NCBI GenBank assembly: GCA_020026395.1
Contig: JAHHQM010000003.1
Location: 1 to 64,000 of the forward strand
DNA from: Alistipes sp.
Lineage (GTDB): Bacteria > Bacteroidota > Bacteroidia > Bacteroidales > Rikenellaceae
DNA: 64,000 nt
Reading direction: 5' to 3'
The translations under genes and the position numbers were made by a program. This document shows, one piece after another, positions 50,114 to 59,100 of this stretch (positions within the stretch are counted from its first letter, which is position 1; each line of letters begins with the position of its first letter). The notes beneath the pieces were generated by a model. It was given only the letters and a program-made list of their open reading frames with translations. It was not told the origin of the DNA and did no database searches.

Positions 50114-50689
50114 ATGCCACGCACCCCAAGAAGAAAGAAACAAAAGTGGACGCTTCCCGCGTTGCTCATCGCAATTCTCATCGTATTGGCGATCATCCTC
50201 CTGTTGCCCTCCTATGCCGCAACGGACAAGAAAGCCGATGAGATTCAGGCAACGACCCTCGTAAAACAGGGCGACGAAGCTCCCGACTTCACGGTCGAGA
50301 TGTTTCACGGCAAACCCGTGACGCTTTCATCGCTTCGGGGACAGGTGGTATTGGTGACTTTTGGGGCAACGTGGTGTCCCCCGTGCCGTCAGGAGTTAAA
50401 ACACGTACAGCACGAGATCATCGACCGTTTCGAGGGTCGCGCCTTCCGCTTCCTGCCCATCTCGCGCGGAGAGAGCCGCGAGGCAATTGCCGCATTCCGC
50501 ACCCAGAACGGCTACAAGTTCAACATGGGTCTGGATCCCGACCGCACGATTTACGATTGCTTTGCTTCGAACTACATCCCGCGTAACTTCCTGATCAACA
50601 AGGAGGGTCGCGTCGTGATGACTACCGTGGGTTTCGACCGGGACGAATTCGACCTTCTGATCGAAACCATCGAAAAGGAACTCAAATAG
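50114..50689 (+). CDS. membrane-anchored TlpA-like thioredoxin
   Basis: The 191-residue protein has an N-terminal membrane anchor (about 13-31) after a basic tip, then a periplasmic thioredoxin domain of the TlpA/ResA type with the active site WCPPC (residues 87-91) and cis-Pro in YIPRNFLI. Such proteins reduce disulfides of apocytochromes or other secreted proteins. PDFTVEMFHGKPVTLSSLRG is the usual AhpC/TSA-like start. It lies one base after pyrH, and frr follows 28 bases later. Confidence 0.9.
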   Translation: MPRTPRRKKQKWTLPALLIAILIVLAIILLLPSYAATDKKADEIQATTLVKQGDEAPDFTVEMFHGKPVTLSSLRGQVVLVTFGATWCPPCRQELKHVQHEIIDRFEGRAFRFLPISRGESREAIAAFRTQNGYKFNMGLDPDRTIYDCFASNYIPRNFLINKEGRVVMTTVGFDRDEFDLLIETIEKELK

Positions 50690-50717
50690 ACATTTTTTGC
50701 AACTAAATACAAAATAT

Positions 50718-51275
50718 ATGGAGACTAAGGAAATTTTGAACGATGCTTCGACCTACATGCAGAAGAGCGTCGCCCACTTTGAAGAGGAACTTTTGAATGT
50801 TCGCGCAGGAAAGGCTTCGACCAACGTCTTGAACGGTGTGATGGTCGATTACTTCGGTTCGCAGGTACCCGTATCGGGAGCTGCCAGCGTCACCGTGCCC
50901 GATGCAAAAACCATTCTGATCCAGCCTTGGGACAAAAACATGATCCGCACCATCGAGAAGGCCATTCTGGATGCCAACATCGGTCTTACGCCTTCGAACA
51001 ACGGCGAGTCGATCCGCCTGTCGATTCCTCCCATGACCGAGGAGCGTCGTAAGGACCTTGTTAAGCAGGTTCGTGCCTACGCCGAGACCGCCCGCATCAG
51101 TCTGCGTAACGCCCGCCGCGATGCCGTAGATGCCTTCAAGAAGGCTCAGAAAGACGGTATGGCCGAGGATGAGGCCAAGGACGGCGAAGCACAGGCACAG
51201 AAACTTCTGGACAAGTACACCAAGAAGTTGGAGGACATTCTGGCCGTAAAGGAGAAAGAGATCCTGACCGTCTGA
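50718..51275 (+). CDS. frr: ribosome recycling factor
   Basis: RRF (185 residues) splits post-termination ribosomes with EF-G. It contains VRAGKASTNVLNGVMVDYFG, PWDKNMIRTIEKAI, PMTEERRKDLVKQVR and RRDAVDAFKKAQKDG, the standard blocks. I begin at METKEIL; an extension of seven codons is less like the family. pyrH and frr are neighbours in many bacteria; here a thioredoxin gene sits between them. Confidence 0.97.
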   Translation: METKEILNDASTYMQKSVAHFEEELLNVRAGKASTNVLNGVMVDYFGSQVPVSGAASVTVPDAKTILIQPWDKNMIRTIEKAILDANIGLTPSNNGESIRLSIPPMTEERRKDLVKQVRAYAETARISLRNARRDAVDAFKKAQKDGMAEDEAKDGEAQAQKLLDKYTKKLEDILAVKEKEILTV

Positions 51276-51298
51276 TTCGTTCCCCGTTCGGAATACAA

Positions 51299-51338
51299 GA
51301 AACCCCCGCAACCTTTTCGGTTGCGGGGGTTTCTTTTT
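51299..51338 (+). terminator. terminator of pyrH-tlpA-frr
   Basis: A 15-base GC-rich perfect stem (51299-51313 with 51319-51333) followed by five T. Confidence 0.92.
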
Positions 51339-51349
51339 ATCGGGGCTGT

Positions 51350-52732
51350 TTAACGCACGGCCTCAGACAAGATCCATTCGGCCATATCCGACAACACCTC
51401 CTCGGAGAAGGTCTCCTCGATTTGGACATATTCCGAGACGGCACCCGTCTTGCAATGCTGGAACAGGTGGTTCAGATTCGGGTAGCGCTTGATCGTCATA
51501 CGGGGATTATCTTTAAGGAGTTCCTCCAGGCGACCCAGATGATCGGCGGCACGCACCTGCGTATCCGAATCACCGTTCAGGGCAAGGATCGGACAACCGA
51601 CCCGACGAATGGCTTCCGCAGGATCGTAGGTCACAAAGTGATACAACCACGGGATCGCAACGATCTGATCAAACAGGTTGAGCATCTGCTCGGAGAGCGG
51701 TTGCGGCAGCGCTATTTTCTGCGCTTCGGCCTGCAATTGGGCGCGATAGGTTGCCTTGTCCTGTTTCAGCTCCTCGATCGGATGGTTTTGGAGTAATTCA
51801 TAGGTACAATTCAGGAATTCCGAAGTCTTGTCGATCCACTCCTGCGACAATCCCGAATTTTTCAATGCGGTAATGTTCTGGTCGAGCAGCACCTCGTCAC
51901 CGCCCAGCAACGAACCCGCCAACGACACGATAAAATCGACGTTCGGTTCTTTGGCGGCCGCCATAAAGGCGATCGTTCCGCCCTCGCTATGGCCGATGAT
52001 GCCGACCTTGAGGCCGTTCAATTCGGGTTGTGTGCGCACGAAATCGACACCGCCGAGCGCATCCTCCACAAAATTGGCCGTCGTGCTTCCCGCCAATTTT
52101 CGCTGTTCCTCTTCGGGAAGGCCGAATCCGCGGTCATCGAACCTCAGGACTGCCACTCCGCGGCGGGTCAGATAATCCGCAATCACGGCAAAAGGCCGAT
52201 GGTCGAAAAGTTCCTCGTCACGATTCTGCAAACCGCTGCCCGTCACCATCACCACGACGCACTGCGGTTTTTGGGGAAGGGTCAGCGTTCCGTTCAGCGT
52301 AACGCCCTCGTCACGGCTCGAGAACGACACCTCGCGCTCCCCATACGGGAATGGTGCACGGGGCGTCTGCGGACGGCGCACGGCATCATCCGCAGCCTCC
52401 AAGATCAGCGGGATCGAGAATCCGTTCTGGGTAAACACGCCCATCAATTTGTTGTTGCCGTCGAGGGTTCCCTTATAGACGGCACGCAGGGCAGGCATTT
52501 CGATCGTCAGTTCGCCCTGCTCCACGCTCACCTTCTCGGCCGCCATGCCGAATGCCCCCTGATCGGGCGAATCCATCGCAACCTTATACTCCTCCCCGGT
52601 CTTCTCGATATGGAATACCAGTCGAAGTTTATTCATCCCGAGCGGAAGATCCCCCGCCCAGTTCCCCTCAAACGACTGCGCAAACAGCACCGTCGGCAGG
52701 AGCAACGCCAAAAGCATACACCATTTTTTCAT
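51350..52732 (-). CDS. secreted alpha/beta hydrolase (S33-like)
   Basis: The 460-residue product begins with the signal peptide MKKWCMLLALLLPTVLFAQ. A non-catalytic N-terminal region of beta strands (about 20-130) precedes an alpha/beta-hydrolase domain. VVVMVTGSGLQNRDEELFDHRPF is the oxyanion loop, GIIGHSEGGTIAFM the nucleophile elbow with Ser, ALNGDSDTQVRA the acid region, and PNLNHLFQH the histidine. Proteins of this kind in Bacteroidota are esterases or peptidases of unknown substrate acting in the periplasm. Confidence 0.85.
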   Translation of the reverse strand: MKKWCMLLALLLPTVLFAQSFEGNWAGDLPLGMNKLRLVFHIEKTGEEYKVAMDSPDQGAFGMAAEKVSVEQGELTIEMPALRAVYKGTLDGNNKLMGVFTQNGFSIPLILEAADDAVRRPQTPRAPFPYGEREVSFSSRDEGVTLNGTLTLPQKPQCVVVMVTGSGLQNRDEELFDHRPFAVIADYLTRRGVAVLRFDDRGFGLPEEEQRKLAGSTTANFVEDALGGVDFVRTQPELNGLKVGIIGHSEGGTIAFMAAAKEPNVDFIVSLAGSLLGGDEVLLDQNITALKNSGLSQEWIDKTSEFLNCTYELLQNHPIEELKQDKATYRAQLQAEAQKIALPQPLSEQMLNLFDQIVAIPWLYHFVTYDPAEAIRRVGCPILALNGDSDTQVRAADHLGRLEELLKDNPRMTIKRYPNLNHLFQHCKTGAVSEYVQIEETFSEEVLSDMAEWILSEAVR

Positions 52733-52818
52733 ACTCCACTCTTTTTCGGATCGGAATCCGCATTTACTTTGGGAGTAAGTTACGAAAAAAAAACGGAAAT
52801 ATCATCCTCCCGCTGGAT

Positions 52819-52856
52819 AAAAAAAAACTCCCGAACGTCTTGCGATGTTCGGGAGT
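52819..52856 (-). terminator. terminator of pckA
   Basis: ACTCCCGAAC and its complement (52827-52836, 52847-52856), followed on the minus strand by eight T. Confidence 0.88.
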
Positions 52857-52890
52857 ATCGGTTGTAAGCGGTGTTCAAGCCGCTGCGGGA

Positions 52891-54495
52891 TTACAATTTC
52901 GGGCCGGCCTCAACCAACGCCTTGCCTTCCTCGTTTCCGGTAAACTTAACGAAGTTCTTGATGAAACGCTGAGCCAAATCTTCAGCACGCTTCTCCCACT
53001 CACCCTTCTGGGTGTAGGTGTCGCGAGGATCGAGGATGTGCGAATCAACACCCGGCAACTCGGTAGGAACCTTGAAGTTGAAAGTGGGGATCATCTTCGT
53101 CGGAGCCTTGTCGATCGAACCATCCAAGATGGCGTCGATGATACCACGGGTATCGCGGATCGAGATACGCTTGCCGGTACCGTTCCAGCCGGTATTTACA
53201 AGGTAAGCGGTTGCACCCGACTGCTTCATACGCTTAACGAGCTCCTCGCCGTACTTGGTGGGGTGCAACGAAAGGAATGCAGCACCGAAGCAAGCCGAGA
53301 ACGTAGGAGTAGGCTCGGTGATACCACGCTCGGTACCAGCCAACTTGGCGGTGAAGCCCGACAGGAAGTAGTACTTCGTCTGCTCGGGGGTCAGGATCGA
53401 AACGGGAGGCAGTACACCGAATGCATCAGCCGACAGGAAGATCACCTTCTTGGCAGCGGGAGCCTTCGACAAGGGCTTAACGATGTTATCGATGTGGTAG
53501 ATCGGGTACGATACACGCGTATTCTCGGTTACCGACTTATCAGCGTAGTCGCAGTGACCCTTCTTGTCAACGGTTACGTTCTCCAACAGAGCGTTACGAC
53601 GGATAGCTTTCCAGATATCGGGCTCGTTCTCCTGCGAGAGGTTGATTACCTTAGCGTAGCAACCGCCCTCGAAGTTGAAGATACCCTCATCGTCCCAGCC
53701 GTGCTCGTCATCACCGATCAGCTGACGCTTGGGATCAGTCGAAAGGGTGGTCTTACCCGTACCCGACAAACCGAAGAAGATAGCGGTCTCGCCCTTCTCG
53801 TTGGTGTTAGCCGAGCAGTGCATAGCTGCGATACCCTGCAGAGGCAGACGGTAGTTCTGGTACGAGAACATACCCTTCTTCATCTCACCACCATACCAGG
53901 TGTTCAGGATGATCTGCATCTTCTCGGTCAGGTTGAATACAACGGCGGTCTCCGAGTTCAGACCCAGCTCCTTGTAGTTCTTTACCTTTGCCTTCGAAGC
54001 GGTCAGAACCACGAAATCGGGCTCACCGTAGGTCTCCAACTCGGCATCGGTAGGACGCAGGAACATGTTCTTTACGAAGTGAGCCTGCCATGCAACCTCC
54101 ATGATGAAGCGGATCTTGATACGAGTCTTCTCGTTAGCACCGCTGTAAGTATCTACTACATAAAGTTTCTTACCCGACAACTCCTTCGAAGCCAGCTTCT
54201 TCAGCTCCTTCCAGGTAGCCTTGCTGCAAGGTTTGTTGTCGTTCTTATATTCGTCGGAAGTCCACCAGATCGTGTCGCGGCTGACGTCATCCATTACCCA
54301 GAACTTATCTTTGGGCGAACGACCCGTGTAAACACCGGTCATTACGTTTACTGCACCCGTGTCGGTCAGGGTACCTTTCTCATAGCCACGCAGGCCTTTC
54401 TTGGTCTCCTCGCGGAAAAGTTCGTCATACGAAGGATTGTACACGATCTCGGTTACGCCCGTGATACCGTACTTTTTAAGATCCAATTTGTCCAT
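52891..54495 (-). CDS. pckA: phosphoenolpyruvate carboxykinase (ATP)
   Basis: ATP-type PEPCK (534 residues) interconverts oxaloacetate and PEP; in Bacteroidales it usually fixes CO2 toward oxaloacetate and succinate while making ATP. TGRSPKDKFWV, the P-loop GLSGTGKTTLS (about 245), DDEHGWDDEGIFNFEGGCYAK and the C-terminal RISIRDTRGIIDAIL are typical. The leader is about 150 bases and holds an imperfect hairpin and the palindrome GGGGATCCCC, perhaps for regulation. Confidence 0.97.
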   Translation of the reverse strand: MDKLDLKKYGITGVTEIVYNPSYDELFREETKKGLRGYEKGTLTDTGAVNVMTGVYTGRSPKDKFWVMDDVSRDTIWWTSDEYKNDNKPCSKATWKELKKLASKELSGKKLYVVDTYSGANEKTRIKIRFIMEVAWQAHFVKNMFLRPTDAELETYGEPDFVVLTASKAKVKNYKELGLNSETAVVFNLTEKMQIILNTWYGGEMKKGMFSYQNYRLPLQGIAAMHCSANTNEKGETAIFFGLSGTGKTTLSTDPKRQLIGDDEHGWDDEGIFNFEGGCYAKVINLSQENEPDIWKAIRRNALLENVTVDKKGHCDYADKSVTENTRVSYPIYHIDNIVKPLSKAPAAKKVIFLSADAFGVLPPVSILTPEQTKYYFLSGFTAKLAGTERGITEPTPTFSACFGAAFLSLHPTKYGEELVKRMKQSGATAYLVNTGWNGTGKRISIRDTRGIIDAILDGSIDKAPTKMIPTFNFKVPTELPGVDSHILDPRDTYTQKGEWEKRAEDLAQRFIKNFVKFTGNEEGKALVEAGPKL

Positions 54496-54656
54496 AACTT
54501 TTTGTTTAAAAAATTATAATTAATAAATCATCAATTCCTTTGGTGAATGTCCTTGCCCCGTTCTCGGACAATCCAGTTTCTTAAACTTGGGGATCCCCCC
54601 AACCTGTTTCCCCTTTCTTGCCCACTTCGGGATATACCTCGGACGGCACAAAGGTA
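54496..54656 (-). promoter_or_regulatory. pckA promoter and long leader
   Basis: TACCTTTG on the minus strand (54656-54649) with TTTT 20 bases before it would give a leader of about 150 bases. It contains CCAAGTTT/AAACTGG (one bulge) and GGGGATCCCC. No known riboswitch is recognised. Confidence 0.45.
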
Positions 54657-54875
54657 GGAAAAGTTTTATAATTGTGAAAAAAATAACACTAAATTTTTCA
54701 TTTTTTTTAGGATTTGTTTTTTCGACTTTTCAACCCATTGTCTTTCAAACGATTGCAAAGAGGCTTTCCGGAGGGGCTTTTCCCCGATTTTTCGGGAAAG
54801 TTGCCCGAAAAAGCGACACACCCCGCACAATGTCCTCCAAAAAGCGAACGAGGGGCGAAATGACAAAAGGCAGGG
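54657..54875. other. intergenic region without supported gene
   Basis: The gap between the divergent pckA and hemW genes. A 97-codon frame (54587-54880) crosses the pckA promoter and shows no features. Nothing else is seen before the hemW promoter. Confidence 0.5.
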
Positions 54876-54907
54876 ATTGATTTTCCGCGGAAAAATACGT
54901 ATCTTTG
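54876..54907 (+). promoter_or_regulatory. promoter of hemW with a palindromic operator-like spacer
   Basis: ATTG (54876-54879), a 20-base spacer and a perfect TATCTTTG (54900-54907). Inside the spacer lies the perfect palindrome TTTTCCGCGGAAAA (54881-54894), placed where a repressor would block polymerase. Confidence 0.65.
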
Positions 54908-54914
54908 AGATGTT

Positions 54915-56027
54915 ATGGCAGGACTTTATTTTCACATTCCCTTTTGCAAACGCGCATGTGCCTACTGCGATTTCTACAAGCAGATCGGCACGCGCCATTT
55001 CGACGAGACGCTGCAAGCCATGCATCGCGAACTGGATCTGCGCGCACCCTACCTTCGCGGAGCTTCGATCGGCACCGTTTATTTCGGCGGAGGCACCCCC
55101 TCGCTCTGCTCGCCCCGACAAATCGGCGACTTCATGGAGCAGATCGCCCGCCTGTTCGATACTTCCACATTGGAGGAGATCACGCTCGAAGCCAACCCCG
55201 ACGACCTGACGCCCGATTACTTGCGTGGTCTTCGCGATGCGGGCATCAACCGCCTGTCGATGGGCATCCAGTCGTTCGACGACGATTGCCTAAGGCTAAT
55301 GAACCGCCGTCACGATGCCGCCGAGGCCATTCGCGCGATCGATATGGCGCAAAAGGTCAGATTCGACAACATCTCGACCGATCTGATCTTCGGCGTTCCG
55401 GGATTCGGAGGCGAAAAGCTCCTTCACAGCATCCGCCAGATGTTGGACCTCAACGTGCAGCACATTTCGGCCTACCACCTGACCATCGAACCCAACACGT
55501 TCTTCGGACGGCAGATGGCACGCGGCACGTTCTCGCCCGTTGCCGAAGAGGTCAGCGAGGAGGAGTTTCTCACCGTCCACCACGCGCTCACCGAGGCGGG
55601 ATACGAGCATTACGAAATTTCGAATTTCGCCCTGCCCCACCGCCGCGCCCGCCACAACGCCGCCTATTGGCACTCCGTCCCCTATCTCGGAATCGGCCCT
55701 GCCGCCCATTCGTTCGACGGCGAGGAGCGTCACTGGAACGTAAGTTCGGTCGAGGGGTATCTGCAAGGCGAAGCGCCCGAGGCCGAGCAGCTCACGCGAA
55801 GGGATCGCTACAACGAGTATCTGATGACGCGTCTTAGAACCATCGAAGGACTCGACCTGAAGGAAATCGTCCGCCTTTTCGGGGAAGAGCAATTAAAAAG
55901 TTTGAAAAATAACATCCGTGGCTCGATGCTTGCAGACAAACTCCGAATTTCGGACGACCACATCGCCCTCAAACCCGAACAATTCCTCATCTCGGATCTG
56001 GTCATCAAAGATCTGTTCGAGGTCTGA
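54915..56027 (+). CDS. hemW: heme chaperone HemW / coproporphyrinogen oxidase-like radical SAM protein
   Basis: The 370-residue HemW-type protein has HIPFCKRACAYCDF with Cys11, Cys15 and Cys18 for the [4Fe-4S] cluster. YFGGGTPSL follows as the SAM-binding motif, then NRLSMGIQSFDD and the C-terminal HemN-like domain. HemW proteins bind heme and deliver it to apoproteins; most lack coproporphyrinogen oxidase activity, which needs an N-terminal extension that is missing here. It starts 8 bases after the -7 box, so the leader is very short. Confidence 0.92.
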   Translation: MAGLYFHIPFCKRACAYCDFYKQIGTRHFDETLQAMHRELDLRAPYLRGASIGTVYFGGGTPSLCSPRQIGDFMEQIARLFDTSTLEEITLEANPDDLTPDYLRGLRDAGINRLSMGIQSFDDDCLRLMNRRHDAAEAIRAIDMAQKVRFDNISTDLIFGVPGFGGEKLLHSIRQMLDLNVQHISAYHLTIEPNTFFGRQMARGTFSPVAEEVSEEEFLTVHHALTEAGYEHYEISNFALPHRRARHNAAYWHSVPYLGIGPAAHSFDGEERHWNVSSVEGYLQGEAPEAEQLTRRDRYNEYLMTRLRTIEGLDLKEIVRLFGEEQLKSLKNNIRGSMLADKLRISDDHIALKPEQFLISDLVIKDLFEV

Positions 56028-56088
56028 AAGCCGCGTAAAACGTATAAAAAACACCATATTAAATTTTTTAAGTAAATTTCGCAAATTT

Positions 56089-56120
56089 ATTGCCTAATAT
56101 AAATATAAGTATTACCTTTG
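56089..56120 (+). promoter_or_regulatory. promoter of the glycogen operon
   Basis: ATTG, a 20-base spacer and TACCTTTG, about 70 bases before the first start codon. Confidence 0.65.
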
Positions 56121-56188
56121 CCCGGCAATTCTGCTTCCATAACAGGAGGCCGCGTCCCTGAATAATCAATTAACAGACATAAACAATA

Positions 56189-59100
56189 ATGAGCAACACG
56201 AAACTTACTCCCGACCTGCTATTTGAGGTAAGTTGGGAGGTATGTAACAAGATTGGTGGTATTCACACTGTGATTGCCACCAAAGCACAGACTTCGACCC
56301 GCAAGTTCGGCGACAACTATATGGTCATCGGCCCCGACCTGCAACACGAAGGAGCCAACTCGGAATTCGAGGAGGATGTAAACCTGCTGAAGGCCTGGCG
56401 TCAGAAGATGTACGAGAAGGGTGTCCGCATCCGCATCGGCCGTTGGAAAATCACGGGCAGCCCGATTGCCATTCTGGTGGACTTCTCGTCGTTCATCGCC
56501 CAGAAGGACGACATCCTGAAACAATTGTGGGAGACCTACCACGTCGATTCGATTTCGGGTCAGTGGGACTACATCGAGCCCGTCCTGTTCGGCTATGCCG
56601 CAGGTCTGGTCATCGAATCGTATGCCAACACCTACGCCATGCCCGCCAAGAAGGTCGTGGCTCACTTCCACGAATGGATGACGGCTGCCGGAGGTCTGTA
56701 TCTGCGTCACCATGCCCCCTATGTGGCCACCCTGTTCACCACCCATGCCACCGTCATCGGCCGTTGCATCGCCGGTAACGGTCTGCACCTGTACAACGAC
56801 ATGGGTAAGCTCAACGCCGACGAGTTGGCACGTCAGTTCAACGTGACGGCCAAGCACTCGATCGAAAAGACCGCAGCCAACAATTCGGATGCCTTCCTGA
56901 CGGTGAGCGACCTCACGGCCAACGAGTGCAAGCACCTGTTCAACCGCGAACCAGACTGCATCACCCCCAACGGTTTCGAGAACGATTTCGTTTGGGCGGG
57001 CGAAGAGTACGAGGAGCGTCGCGCCGAGGCTCGTCGTTCGATGATCGAGGTTGCCGAGGCTTGTCTGGGCACCAAGTTCAAGACCACTCCGCTGATTGTC
57101 GGCACGAGCGGTCGTTACGAATTCCGCAACAAGGGACTCGACGTATTCATCGAGTCGTTGAAACGACTGGCTACCTCCGACAAACTGGATCGTGAGGTGC
57201 TGGTTTATATCACCGTACCCGCAGGCAACCGCGGACCCCGTCCCGACCTGCAGGCACATCTGGCCAATCCCGAAATGCCGATCGACCCCACCCAATACAA
57301 GCACTCGACCCACAAGTTGGAGAACGCTTCGTGGGATCCGATCGTCAATGCCATGAAGGACAGCATCCTCGCGTCCGATTCGTCGAAGGTGAAGGTCATC
57401 TTCGTTCCGACCTATCTGAACAAGAACGACGGCATCTTCAACAAGCACTACTACGAGTTGCTGATCGGTATGGATGTGACAGTTTATCCGTCGTACTACG
57501 AACCGTGGGGCTACACCCCGCTGGAGTCGATCGCCTTCTCCGTGCCCACCATCACCACGACCCTCACGGGCTTCGGTCTGTGGGTCGACAAGCAGCGTGA
57601 GCACGAAGGCGTCGAGGTCATCTACCGCAACGACTACAACGACATGGAGGTGGCCATCAAGATCGCCGACAGTCTGCTGCGCTTCAGCCACTTCAACGAA
57701 GATCAGGTGGCTCAGATCCGTGCTTCGGCTTACGAGATTTCGGAGCAGGCCCTTTGGGAGAAGATGTTCAGCGCCTACGAGCAGGCTTATTCGGAGGCCA
57801 TCGAGTCGTCGCACCTGCGTACGAACCGCGCCATCCTGGAGGACGGCGGCATTCCCGACCAGCAGGTCAATTTCGTACGCCAGCAGCTCTTCGTCGAGCG
57901 TCCCAACTGGAACCGCATGATGGTCGAGAAGGCACTGCCGAAACGTCTGCACGCCCTCGAGGAGCTGTCGCACAACCTGTGGTGGTGCTGGACGCCCGCC
58001 GCACGCGACCTGTTCGAGGATATCGACCCCAAACTGTGGGCCGACTGCGAGCGTAACCCGATCGCCTTTCTAGACAAACTGAGCGTCGAGCGCATGAAGG
58101 CTCTGGAGCAGGACAGCGAGTTCCTCGGCCGTCTGGATGCCCTCTACAAGCAGTTCTGCGACTACATGAACGAGAAACCCGATCCCAAGGCCACGACCAT
58201 CTCCTACTTCTCGATGGAGTACGGTCTACACTCGTCGCTGAAGATCTATTCGGGCGGTCTGGGTATTCTGGCCGGTGACTACCTGAAGGAGGCCTCCGAC
58301 AAGAACATCCCGATGACGGCCGTGGGTCTGCTGTATCGTTACGGATACTTCACGCAGCGTCTTTCGGCTCAGGGTGTACAGGAGGCAACCTACGAAACGC
58401 AGAATTTCTACAAGCAGCCCATCTCGCCCGTGCGTGATGAGGCCGGAAACTGGATCACGGTCACCATCGCCCTTCCCGGACGTACGCTTTCGGCACGTGT
58501 ATGGAAGTGTCAGGTCGGCCGTACGGATCTGTTCCTGCTTGATACCGACTTCGAGGACAACCTGCCCGAAGATCGTCAGATTACCCACTACCTCTACGGT
58601 GGTGACTGGGAGAACCGTCTCAAGCAGGAGATCCTGCTGGGTGTGGGCGGTATCCGCGCCCTGCGTAAGATGGGCATCAAGAATCAGGTTTACCACTGCA
58701 ACGAGGGTCACGCCGCCTTTATCGGCATCGAGCGTATCCGCGATCTGGTAGCCCACAAGAAATTGTCGTTCTCCGAAGCACTCGAGGTTGTTCGTTCCTC
58801 GTCGCTCTTCACGACCCACACGCCCGTACCCGCAGGTCACGACGCCTTCCCCGAGGCCATGATCCGTCAGTACATGTCGCACTACCCCGATGTTCTGGGC
58901 ATCACGTGGGATCAGTACATCAACCTCGGCAAAACCAACCCGAACGATCCGAACGAGAAATTCTCGATGTCGGTTCTGGCCTGCAACCTCTCGCAGGAGG
59001 TCAACGGCGTATCGTGGTTGCACGGCGAGGTGTCGAAGGAGATTCTGGGCAACATGTGGCCGGGATACTTCAAGAACGAGCTGCACATCGGTTACGTAAC

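Noticed and set aside
54587..54880. 97-codon frame between pckA and hemW
   Set aside because: It runs across the predicted pckA promoter and has no recognisable features.
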